Under the pieces are notes generated by a model. The model made no database searches and was not told the origin of the DNA. It saw nothing but the letters and a program-made list of their open reading frames with translations. A program made the translations under genes and the position numbers. A stretch of DNA of 19,388 bases. It comes from Pseudomonadota bacterium (GTDB lineage: Bacteria; Desulfobacterota; Syntrophobacteria; Syntrophobacterales; Syntrophobacteraceae). Below, piece after piece: positions 12,942 to 19,388 of this stretch. Within the stretch, counting starts at the first letter, position 1. Each line of letters starts with the position of its first letter. The stretch lies in assembly GCA_023442755.1 (NCBI GenBank), contig JAEZXS010000098.1, forward strand, positions 1 to 19,388. The letters are read 5' to 3'.

Positions 12942-13118
12942 CTTCTGTTTCGCGGCGAGTCACGTTTGGTCGTTTTAGGGGCGCCCTCTCGTGGCAAGAC
13001 TGTCTGCGAGGGCAGCTAGTCGGGTCACCGCCATACTGTGATCTCATTCACTTCAAACGATACACAGTGTTGCCCGCCCTTGTCAAGATCATTCCCCTAA
13101 AATCAGGGGTAAATCCTC
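12942..13118. other. intergenic stretch without a recognised gene
   Basis: No plausible coding frame or RNA gene was found. Short inverted repeats occur (GCCCTC/GAGGGC near 12983-13015, CCCCT/AGGGG near 13094-13109) but none has a clear role. Confidence 0.4.
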
Positions 13119-13262
13119 ATGAAGCCAGAGTGGTTTCCACGGGATCCCCGGCGGATAATCGGCTTTATCTTCCGAACTTGGGTTACGCGGAAAGATGGAA
13201 GCCGTGACTACGCACGGGACCACGGCTTGCGTGCATGGAAAATTCCAGTGTACGAGAAGTAG
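13119..13262 (+). CDS. small basic hypothetical protein, 47 aa
   Basis: A 47-residue frame starting at ATG 13119, with AGGGG about 10 nt upstream. It begins MKPEWFPRDPRRIIGFIF and continues RTWVTRKDGSRDYARDHG, then ends AWKIPVYEK. The composition (rich in Arg, Trp and Tyr, no stop-prone codons) looks like a true small protein, and the following small gene is on the same strand. Family not recognised; it could be spurious. Confidence 0.45.
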   Translation: MKPEWFPRDPRRIIGFIFRTWVTRKDGSRDYARDHGLRAWKIPVYEK

Positions 13263-13286
13263 CCGAATTCTGCCGCTTGAAGTAGC

Positions 13287-13305
13287 GGCCGGGCTCCCCC
13301 CGGCC
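13287..13305 (+). terminator. GC-rich hairpin between two small genes
   Basis: GGCCGGG (13287-13293) and CCCGGCC (13299-13305) with a 5-nt loop, 25 bp after the 47-aa frame. No T-run, so it may be an mRNA-processing or attenuation structure. Confidence 0.35.
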
Positions 13306-13361
13306 TGGGAACAGAACGGGGGCCTTAACTATTAACCGCAATACAGAAAAGGGGTTTATCG

Positions 13362-13535
13362 ATGACAAAGACTTTTAGGCCAGGAGAAAAGGCACCGCGT
13401 TCCGGACAGTACGAAATCATAGGGCCTCGTGGTGGGCGAACCGGGAAAGAACGTACAGTAACAAAAGACGAACCGCTTCCGCCTACTCCGGAAAAAGATC
13501 AGACATACATCCTTGTTGACCCAACCAAACATTAA
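13362..13535 (+). CDS. YjzC-like small protein, 57 aa
   Basis: A 57-residue protein starting at ATG 13362, with AAAAGGGG about 7 nt upstream. The sequence FRPGEKAPRSGQYEIIGPRG, then GKERTVTKDEPLPPTP and YILVDPTKH, matches the small, widely distributed family I know as YjzC-like (PGxxAPxSGxY, GPxGG, LPPTP, LVDPT). Function of the family is not established. A strong terminator follows six bases after the stop. I am fairly sure of the family and sure that it is a real gene. Confidence 0.75.
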   Translation: MTKTFRPGEKAPRSGQYEIIGPRGGRTGKERTVTKDEPLPPTPEKDQTYILVDPTKH

Positions 13536-13540
13536 CGTGA

Positions 13541-13576
13541 AATAAGCGGTCCCCTACCTTTCGGGGGCCGCTTATT
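13541..13576. terminator. strong bidirectional terminator
   Basis: AATAAGCGGTCCCC (13541-13554) pairs with GGGGGCCGCTTATT (13563-13576) over 14 bp with one G-T pair and an 8-nt loop. It separates the convergent YjzC-like and rRNA methyltransferase genes. Confidence 0.85.
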
Positions 13577-13615
13577 GTTCAGCTCAAAAGAAATCTCGAA
13601 CTTTCACGCGAATCC

Positions 13616-14785
13616 TTACATCGCCTGCACGACAAAACACTTCAGGTATCGTGTCTCCGGCATGGCGAGAATTGCGGGGTGGTCGAGCGCCTGTCCTCGG
13701 ACGGCCAGGAGCCTGAGCCTGCGGCCGCTTGCCTGCCCGGCTGAAAGCAGGATGTCCCGCAGGAGAGCCTCGTTCATGTGATAGGAGCAGGAGCAGGTTA
13801 TAAGGAGTCCGCCCGGCTTCAATGCCAGGAGCGCCCTTCGGTTGATGTCCGTATAGCCTTTCTGGGCCTCGGGCAGGGCCGACTTCGTCTTGGCAAAGGC
13901 GGGAGGGTCCAGGACGATGATGTCGAACTGGCTGCGCGGCATGCGCTTGAGATGTTCGAAAACGTCTTCCGCGACGAAGGAGCATCGGCTGCCGAACGGG
14001 TTCAGGGCGGCATTTGCCCGCGCCTGCCGCACCGCGTCGGCGGACTGGTCGACCCCGATCACCTCTTCGGCGCCGCCCGCTGCGGCCGAAAGACCCCACG
14101 CTCCGTTATAGCAGAAAAGATCGAGCACCCGCTTTCCCTGCACGAGCGAGCGGATTGCCTTCCGGTTGTCTCTCTGGTCGAGATACATTCCGGTTTTCTG
14201 CCCCTGCAACGGGTCCACCCGGTACTTTATTCCGTCCAGCTCGATCGGGATGCCGTCTTCCGGAAGATCGCCGCGGGCGATGCCCTTTTCCTGCGGGAGC
14301 TTTTCATAGGCCCGGGTCGAGGAATCGTTTCGAAAGACGAGCGCGGAAGGTTTGAACACGTCCATGAGAAGCTCTTGCATGAGCGGTTCCATCTTTGCCA
14401 TCCCCAGCGTTCCGACCTGGTAGACGAGAACATCTTCGTATCGATCGACAACCAGGCCCGGCAGGCAGTCCGATTCGCCGAAGATGAGCCTGTGGCAGCG
14501 GGAGCCTGGATAGATGGATTCTCTGTATGCGGCCGCATTTGCCATGGCTTTTCGGAAATACTGCTCGTCGGGTTTTTTCCCGGGAGGGCATACCAGGCGC
14601 ACGGCGATGAGGGATTCGGGGTTGATGTAGCCGGACCCCAGCGAGACGTTTCTGGATGAGAGGACCTCAACCCAGCTCCCCGGTTCGTAGTCGTGGAGGG
14701 AGTCGGCAACTTCGTTGCCGAAAACCCAGCGATGTCCCTGGAGAATGCGCCTTTCACGGCCCGGATGAAGATGAAGAGAGTTCAT
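13616..14785 (-). CDS. rlmI: class I SAM-dependent 23S rRNA methyltransferase, RlmI type
   Basis: RlmI methylates C1962 of 23S rRNA at carbon 5. The protein has 389 residues from ATG 14785 (E. coli RlmI 396). The N-terminal PUA domain reads LHLHPGRERRILQGHRWVFG, an EEHD-like central domain follows, then the Rossmann methyltransferase domain: QKTGMYLDQRDNR, motif I LDLFCYNGAWGLSAA, acidic VIGVDQS, motif IV IIVLDPPAFAK and the catalytic-type TCSCSYHM near the C-terminus. A GTG at 14794 would add three residues; the ATG is preferred because GTGGA sits 5 nt before it. Subfamily could also be another YccW-like rRNA methyltransferase. Transcribed toward the terminator at 13541. Confidence 0.88.
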   Translation of the reverse strand: MNSLHLHPGRERRILQGHRWVFGNEVADSLHDYEPGSWVEVLSSRNVSLGSGYINPESLIAVRLVCPPGKKPDEQYFRKAMANAAAYRESIYPGSRCHRLIFGESDCLPGLVVDRYEDVLVYQVGTLGMAKMEPLMQELLMDVFKPSALVFRNDSSTRAYEKLPQEKGIARGDLPEDGIPIELDGIKYRVDPLQGQKTGMYLDQRDNRKAIRSLVQGKRVLDLFCYNGAWGLSAAAGGAEEVIGVDQSADAVRQARANAALNPFGSRCSFVAEDVFEHLKRMPRSQFDIIVLDPPAFAKTKSALPEAQKGYTDINRRALLALKPGGLLITCSCSYHMNEALLRDILLSAGQASGRRLRLLAVRGQALDHPAILAMPETRYLKCFVVQAM

Positions 14786-14830
14786 AATTTCCACTTTCCA
14801 GCAATGTGTGCCTGTGCCAAAACAGAGAAC

Positions 14831-14856
14831 AAAAAAAGCGCTCGCGAAGAGCGCTT
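14831..14856 (-). terminator. intrinsic terminator of the 87-aa gene
   Basis: On the minus strand AAGCGCTC (14856-14849), loop TTCGC and GAGCGCTT (14843-14836) are followed by a T-run (14837-14831). A textbook Rho-independent terminator. It shows that the 87-aa gene and the methyltransferase gene are separate transcripts. Confidence 0.9.
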
Positions 14857-14888
14857 CCGATTGGTCTGGAGGTACTTTCCCCCGGTTG

Positions 14889-15152
14889 TCATTCCGCTCG
14901 TATCGATTCGAGCAGTATGTGGTAATCTTCGTACATGTCGGCCGAACTTTCGATTATCTCGTACAGGTCGTCGAGATCCATGTTGACCACCGCGTCCTTA
15001 TCCGGGGATTCCTCCTTCAATTCGATCCAAATCCAGTCAAGAAGCATCTCTTCGGGGTCCGCATATCCCTCCTCCCGTTTATCGAGAGCGCCGTCGTTCA
15101 TCTTCTGATTGACCTTCTTCAGTGCCGCTCTCACAAACTCCTTCATATCCAT
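14889..15152 (-). CDS. acidic hypothetical protein, 87 aa
   Basis: Function not recognised. The protein has 87 residues, strongly acidic and predicted helical. Features are MDMKEFVRAALKKVNQKMND at the N-terminus, an aromatic acidic segment LLDWIWIELKEESPDKD, and DLDDLYEIIESSADMYEDY near the end. No cysteines, signal peptide or membrane segment. ATG 15152 has AAAGGAGG at 7 nt; an in-frame TTG one codon earlier is less likely. Single-gene transcript ending at the terminator at 14831. Confidence 0.8.
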   Translation of the reverse strand: MDMKEFVRAALKKVNQKMNDGALDKREEGYADPEEMLLDWIWIELKEESPDKDAVVNMDLDDLYEIIESSADMYEDYHILLESIRAE

Positions 15153-15365
15153 CAAATGCCTCCTTTATTTCCGGCCAGCTCCCCATCGGAATTAAGGAAG
15201 CGCGCGGTAGAATTGAAAAGATCCTTCAAAAGCGCTGCAGGGCAAAAATAGCTCATAAGGGCTTCCCGTTCAATGATATTTCTCCTGCTCGCGGGGGCCG
15301 ATGCCTGCGTCCGTCCGACCGGAAACGGTTCCGTTCCAGGTTTCACACGCAGTAGAAACTGATCC

Positions 15366-15394
15366 TTGTTCCCCACACGACTTATTAATATAAT
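15366..15394 (+). promoter_or_regulatory. promoter of the LOG-FmdB-pseudouridine synthase operon
   Basis: TTGTTC (15366-15371), 17 bp and TATAAT (15389-15394) in the 318-bp gap before the LOG gene. The start would be near 15401, a leader of about 70 nt. Nothing else nameable was seen in 15153-15470. Confidence 0.6.
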
Positions 15395-15470
15395 CCTGCT
15401 CTCGTCTGAATATAGAGCAACAAAGGATGAAAATTGCGGGACTGCACAGACCCAATTTGGAAGGATTCGT

Positions 15471-16124
15471 ATGTCTGAAAAACAATATGTCATCGATGCG
15501 ATGACAATCAGCGACTCATGGCGCCTTTTCAAGATTATTTCCGAGTTCGTGGACGGATTCGAAACCCTGGGTGATCTTTACCCCGCCGTATCCATTTTCG
15601 GGTCGGCGCGCGTGAAACCGGGGGATGAGACCTATGAAAAAACGGTCACGATCGCCCGCAAGCTCGCAAAAGCCGGTTTCCACATCATAACGGGCGGAGG
15701 TCCCGGAGTGATGGAAGCGGGGAACAAGGGCGCCAAAGAGGGCGGCGCAAAGTCGGTGGGGCTCAACATAGAGCTGCCGCTGGAGCAGAACCCGAACCCC
15801 TATTCCACCATCAGCCTGAATTTCCAGTACTTTTTCGTCCGCAAGGTGATGTTCGTCAAATACGCCCAGGCCTATATAGGGATGCCCGGCGGATTCGGCA
15901 CCATGGACGAGATCTTCGAGGCGCTCACCCTGATCCAGACCCGCCGCATCAAGCCCTTTCCAGTCATCCTTGTGGGCAAGGACTACTGGTCGGGCCTCCT
16001 CGACTGGATTCGGAGCACTCTGCTCGATGGTGGTTATATTTTCGCCGACGATCTTGATATCGTGACCGTCCTGGACGACCCCGACGAGGTGGTGCATACC
16101 ATCAAAAAATACGTGATCGTCTAG
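15471..16124 (+). CDS. LOG family protein (TIGR00730 Rossmann fold)
   Basis: LOG enzymes hydrolyse nucleoside 5'-monophosphates (cytokinin ribosides in plants; AMP and related nucleotides in bacteria) to base and ribose 5-phosphate. The protein has 217 residues. Motifs: VSIFGSARV at the first beta strand, GGGPGVMEAGNKGA (G75-A88) and the signature PGGFGTMDE (P139-E147), with the conserved FFVRKVMF in between. The start is ATG 15471 behind GGAAGGA; a longer frame to 15366 has no ribosome site and overlaps the promoter. First gene of an operon with an FmdB-type protein and a pseudouridine synthase. In bacteria the physiological role is usually unknown. Confidence 0.92.
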   Translation: MSEKQYVIDAMTISDSWRLFKIISEFVDGFETLGDLYPAVSIFGSARVKPGDETYEKTVTIARKLAKAGFHIITGGGPGVMEAGNKGAKEGGAKSVGLNIELPLEQNPNPYSTISLNFQYFFVRKVMFVKYAQAYIGMPGGFGTMDEIFEALTLIQTRRIKPFPVILVGKDYWSGLLDWIRSTLLDGGYIFADDLDIVTVLDDPDEVVHTIKKYVIV

Positions 16125-16145
16125 GCAGGACGACGGGAGGCCTTT

Positions 16146-16523
16146 ATGCCTATTTATGAGTTTCGCTGCCGCAAGTGCAACAGGAAGTCGGAGGTGATCA
16201 CCTTCCGGGTTTCGGAGGAAGCCGACTTCACCTGCCGGCACTGCGGCAGCGACTTGACCGAAAGAATTCCTTCCCGCGTACGGGTGCGGCTTTCCGAAGA
16301 GACCCGGATGGAGCGGCTGACCGATCCGTCCCGGCTTTCCGGTCTGGATGAAGACGATCCGAAGAGCATGGCAAAGTGGATGAAGTCGATGTCCAACGAA
16401 TTGGGCGAGGAGGGCGACGACTTCGACGTGGATGCCGCGATGGACGAGGCCATGTCGGAAAAGCAGGCCGGACCGACCGGCCCCGAAAGCACCGGCATCG
16501 ATTCCGGCTGCGAAAATGACTGA
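16146..16523 (+). CDS. FmdB-family zinc-ribbon protein
   Basis: A 125-residue protein. The N-terminus MPIYEFRCRKCNRKSEV carries C8 and C11, and C30 and C33 lie in FTCRHCGSD: the FmdB zinc-ribbon fold, named after a putative regulator of formamidase genes. The rest is acidic (GDDFDVDAAMDEAMSE) and probably disordered. GGGAGG precedes the ATG. It starts 21 bp after the LOG gene, and its end overlaps the next gene by 8 bp, so all three are cotranscribed. Molecular role unproven. Confidence 0.88.
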   Translation: MPIYEFRCRKCNRKSEVITFRVSEEADFTCRHCGSDLTERIPSRVRVRLSEETRMERLTDPSRLSGLDEDDPKSMAKWMKSMSNELGEEGDDFDVDAAMDEAMSEKQAGPTGPESTGIDSGCEND

Positions 16524-17457
16524 GAGCAGCAGATCCCGGCCGCCGGCGTCCGGTTTCGAATCTTCCTTCACCTGGCGCACGGGCGGGAAGGAAAAGGGCA
16601 GCCGGTTGGATGCGGCCGTATCGGGTTATGTGAAAGTCTCATTGGAAGAAGCCGCCTCCCTTATCGATTTCGGCTCGGTCTACGTGCAGGGGCGGGTCGA
16701 GCGCAATCCAGCGAAGGTACTTGCCGGGGACGAAGAAATCACGGTGAGTTTTCCGCCTTACGGGACGCGCAGATTCTACGAACTTGACCCCGCCCGCATC
16801 CTCTTCCGGGACCGGTTCCTGCTCGTTTACGACAAGGAGGCGGGCATCCCGAGCCAGCAGACGCCCTATGACGCCTACAACAACATCTATGCGGCGCTCC
16901 TTAGGCGCCTCGCTTCGGAGAAAGTCGAAAACCCCTATGCCGCGCTGCACCATAGGCTCGACCGGGAAACCAGCGGGGTGATGCTGTTCGCCCTGGACAG
17001 GGAAGTGAACCGCAAGCTGGGCCAGGCATTCCAGGAAAAGCGCGCGATTAAGGAGTACCTTGCCTGGGCCGAAGGGGAGCTGGAAAAAGATGCGTGGATG
17101 TCCGACCGGGAGATAGGCAAGATCGGGGGCAAATACGCCGCCGTCGGGAAGGGCAAAGGCAAGAAGGCGGAAACGTCTTTCCGTGTGTTGTACCGGGAAC
17201 CCGGAAGGTTCCTGGTACTTGCGCAGCCGCTTACCGGCCGCACGCACCAGATACGCATTCATCTTTCCGCGGAAGGGCATCCGGTGCTCGGGGACCGCAT
17301 GTACGGCGCAAAGCCCCAAAAGCGCCTTTTCCTGCACGCTCTGCGCCTGTCCATCCGGCATCCCGCACGCCGGTCGAACCTTATCGTAGAAGCGCCCGTT
17401 CCACCGGAGTGGCGGCTTCCTCCCGGTCTGCAATTCCCTCCTGCACAGCCTGCCTGA
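16516..17457 (+). CDS. RluA-family RNA pseudouridine synthase
   Basis: These enzymes isomerise specific uridines in rRNA or tRNA. The protein has 313 residues from ATG 16516, which overlaps the FmdB stop (ATGACTGA). An S4-like RNA-binding region lies at about residues 20-75 (GSRLDAAVSGYVKVSLEEAA). The catalytic motif HHRLDRETSG has Asp149, and GRTHQIRIHLS and HPVLGDRMYG follow in the usual order. A longer frame to 16432 would lie inside the FmdB gene and is rejected. The last 77 bp overlap the end of the dynamin-like gene on the opposite strand. The target uridine cannot be assigned. Confidence 0.93.
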   Translation: MTESSRSRPPASGFESSFTWRTGGKEKGSRLDAAVSGYVKVSLEEAASLIDFGSVYVQGRVERNPAKVLAGDEEITVSFPPYGTRRFYELDPARILFRDRFLLVYDKEAGIPSQQTPYDAYNNIYAALLRRLASEKVENPYAALHHRLDRETSGVMLFALDREVNRKLGQAFQEKRAIKEYLAWAEGELEKDAWMSDREIGKIGGKYAAVGKGKGKKAETSFRVLYREPGRFLVLAQPLTGRTHQIRIHLSAEGHPVLGDRMYGAKPQKRLFLHALRLSIRHPARRSNLIVEAPVPPEWRLPPGLQFPPAQPA

Positions 17458-19388
17458 TGTCGTCGAGTTCCGCGAGCATCGCCGAGGTCATCTGCCGCGC
17501 ATGGGTCACTGCTTCCATCGCCCGGTTGCGCTCTTCCGCGCCCAGCTCGCTCTGCCGGAGCAGGTTGGCGAAATCCACCTGGGCCAGGGATGCCCGGGTC
17601 TTGAATTCCCTCAGCAGGGAGATGCATCCATCATCCACTATCCTGAACAGGTAGGCGGTTTTGAGATTTTCCCGGAAGGCGGCAAAAGCGCGCAGAAGTT
17701 CCGATCTCGCTTCTCTTCGAGCCAGGTCCTGGGCCTGGGCGAAAAGGTCTTCCTCTGGGTTGGAGTGAGTGCCCGAAAAACCGGGAATGCTTCTGCGCAT
17801 TTTCGCTCGAATCCCGGAGAGAATGGTTCCCAGGGAACTCACGCCGAACTTCAGGAAAAGAATCCCACGCCCAAGGCCGTTTCTTTCGAAAAAGGAGCTG
17901 AAAGAGGGCGGGACGAGTCTTTCCGCGTTTCCCGGGACAAAAGCGAACCTTCGGGGCCGGCCGGCGCCGTCGTTGCCCGGCAGATCTCGCCTGTAGTCGG
18001 TCAGGGCTGCTTCGAAGAAGGCCCACAGCGCCTCGGAGGCTTCCTGCAACTGCTCCCGGATGAGATCCTCTTCATTCTTGGCGAATTCCATGATCCGCAC
18101 GTTGATTTTGTCGATCAGGTAGCGTGAGATGTTTTTGCGGAATTCGAGATAGAACGCATAGTATTCCCGGATCAGCCTGGCGTAGTCGGAAATGTTTCGA
18201 CGGTTCTCCATGTCCAGGGCAAAGTATGAGACCATTTCGAGGGCTTCCCGGACGATCGGGCCGTGAACGGAATCGAACCATGCGTCGACCCGTGCGATCA
18301 GATCGCGCCTGAGCGACTGGTTGAGGCCGGATACGGTGTCCCCCATGTTTTGCAGGGAGGACTGGAGGGCGATATGCCTGGCGCGCAGTTTCTCGCCCGT
18401 GTCCCGGATCCCTTCCAGGTTTGATTCCAGCATGGACTGGCGCAGGCGCATGGAGTCCAGGATGCTGGAGGCTACCATCCCGAGCCGGCTCAGGCCGCTG
18501 CCCAGCAGCACCTGTGACCTCTGCGCGCAGATCCGGCTTTCCAGTTCCGTTTTGAAAGCGGCGAACCCCGTAGACGTCGTTTTGGAAAGCGCCTTGGATT
18601 CTTTCCAGAGCTTCAAACGACGGCGCTCAAACTTGGACGATTTGTCTCCAAGCTGCCTCAGAAGCTGGTAGAGGGCGGAGAAGGCAAAAAGCCGCGGTTC
18701 GGGAACTACCCAGCCAAGCTCCGACCTCACCCGTTCCGTAATACGTTCGATGTCGTCCCTGTCGTCGTGAATATCGTAGTCCAGGTTCAGGACAAAGAGC
18801 GTCTGAGGAAACATCCTCAAGGTCTTTATGAGGTCGAGCAGTTTGAAATCTGCTTCGCGGAGCCCGGTGCGGCTGCTTATGACGTAGATGATGAAATGCG
18901 ACGAGAGCAGGTACTGCTGGAGGAGGGCGAAGTGGGCCGGATTTGGCGAGTCGCTCCCCTGGCAGTCGGCGATCTCCATGCGGTCTCCCAGCCATGGGAC
19001 GGGATAATGGAGTTCGATGTCCCGAACGTAGACCGACCGGCTCTCATCTCCTACGTAGAGTTGGTGGCCGGCAAGGGATGCCTTTTCGAAAACGGTTCGG
19101 CAGACATCTTCTCCGATTTCGGCCCGGATGTGGGAAAACCCGTGCAGGCAGCGTTCGAGGAAAAGGAAGTGCACGTCGATGTTTCCGCGGGACTGGAGCC
19201 ATTCCGACTTCATGCGATCGAGCCGGCGTTCGATTCGCTCCCGGTCTTCTCCGCGGCGGATGTCGAGGGTTTCCTCCACACTTCCTTCCTCGGCTGCAAC
19301 GGGGAGCATCCGCAGGCTGTCATTGATCTCGGCGATTACCTGCGGCCATGCCTTCAGCTCTACCCAGCCTCCCGGGCTCTCGCCTGTG
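17381..19388 (-). CDS. dynamin-like GTPase (5' end outside the window)
   Basis: At least 668 residues are visible; the frame is open through 19388, so the true start and the P-loop lie outside. Seen: a G3-like IADCQGSD in the sequence DRMEIADCQGSD, a G4-like FVLNLDYD, and LFAFSAL as the G5-like end of a GTPase domain. Next comes a long helical stalk (about bases 18570-17800) and a hydrophobic, glycine-containing segment FLKFGVSSLGTILSGI that may touch membrane, then a further helical region. This layout fits bacterial dynamin-like proteins, which remodel or protect membranes. The G-motifs are divergent and could be weakly active. Its 3' end lies inside the pseudouridine synthase gene. Confidence 0.7.
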   Translation of the reverse strand, partial: TGESPGGWVELKAWPQVIAEINDSLRMLPVAAEEGSVEETLDIRRGEDRERIERRLDRMKSEWLQSRGNIDVHFLFLERCLHGFSHIRAEIGEDVCRTVFEKASLAGHQLYVGDESRSVYVRDIELHYPVPWLGDRMEIADCQGSDSPNPAHFALLQQYLLSSHFIIYVISSRTGLREADFKLLDLIKTLRMFPQTLFVLNLDYDIHDDRDDIERITERVRSELGWVVPEPRLFAFSALYQLLRQLGDKSSKFERRRLKLWKESKALSKTTSTGFAAFKTELESRICAQRSQVLLGSGLSRLGMVASSILDSMRLRQSMLESNLEGIRDTGEKLRARHIALQSSLQNMGDTVSGLNQSLRRDLIARVDAWFDSVHGPIVREALEMVSYFALDMENRRNISDYARLIREYYAFYLEFRKNISRYLIDKINVRIMEFAKNEEDLIREQLQEASEALWAFFEAALTDYRRDLPGNDGAGRPRRFAFVPGNAERLVPPSFSSFFERNGLGRGILFLKFGVSSLGTILSGIRAKMRRSIPGFSGTHSNPEEDLFAQAQDLARREARSELLRAFAAFRENLKTAYLFRIVDDGCISLLREFKTRASLAQVDFANLLRQSELGAEERNRAMEAVTHARQMTSAMLAELDDIRQAVQEGIADREEAATPVERALLR

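Noticed and set aside
12942..13118. tRNA or attachment site in the gap after the ImmA-type gene
   Set aside because: Only short unconnected stems; no cloverleaf, T-loop or CCA end on either strand.
13778..14659. 293-residue plus-strand frame opposite the rRNA methyltransferase
   Set aside because: Antisense shadow; the minus-strand methyltransferase motifs are complete.

Overview
The window is GC-rich, densely coded bacterial DNA. Gene content (RecN, an HBM-type chemoreceptor, RtcB with archease, a Gam-containing transposable-phage remnant, and many small cysteine-bearing proteins) and protein flavour suggest a Desulfobacterota/deltaproteobacterial chromosome. This is inference: no rRNA, tRNA or other taxonomic marker is present. 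No CRISPR array, complete transposon or integrase was seen.

Layout: (1) 1-3415: the 3' part of recN, then a methyl-accepting chemotaxis protein behind a possible FliA-type promoter. (2) 3498-7707: an ATP-grasp gene on the minus strand, divergent from a tight plus-strand operon of RNA ligase RtcB, a COG0523/G3E GTPase with the CxCC metal motif, archease, and a 107-aa protein of unknown function. (3) 7708-9435: small-gene territory with REP-like repeats, two small cysteine proteins, a small exported protein behind a structured leader, and a glycine-zipper lipoprotein. (4) 9450-11778: a regulatory and early-gene module of a Mu-like transposable phage. It has an S24-type repressor divergent from a Ner/Nlp-like HTH gene, a zinc-ribbon protein, Gam and a further HTH protein, but no transposase A/B genes where these normally lie. 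Its intergenic DNA carries repeated GGTCAG half-sites and TTTTTTGGT repeats that look like operators. (5) 11846-12941: a more AT-rich XRE regulator/ImmA-type metallopeptidase pair with its own promoter, operator palindrome and terminator. (6) 13119-15152: two very small genes (one YjzC-like), an RlmI-type rRNA methyltransferase and an acidic 87-aa protein, with two clear hairpin terminators. (7) 15366-19388: a LOG-family/FmdB/RluA-type operon that meets, with a 77-bp 3' overlap, a minus-strand dynamin-like GTPase running off the right edge.

Most notable are the rtcB-GTPase-archease operon, which suggests a metal-delivery GTPase serving RNA ligation/repair, and the transposase-less phage early module with an apparently intact regulatory switch. 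The XRE-ImmA pair next to that module, the structured leader at 8246-8294 and the REP-like pair are secondary points. Almost every start codon was chosen by the Shine-Dalgarno sequence or by gene overlap. Several differ from the longest possible reading frame.
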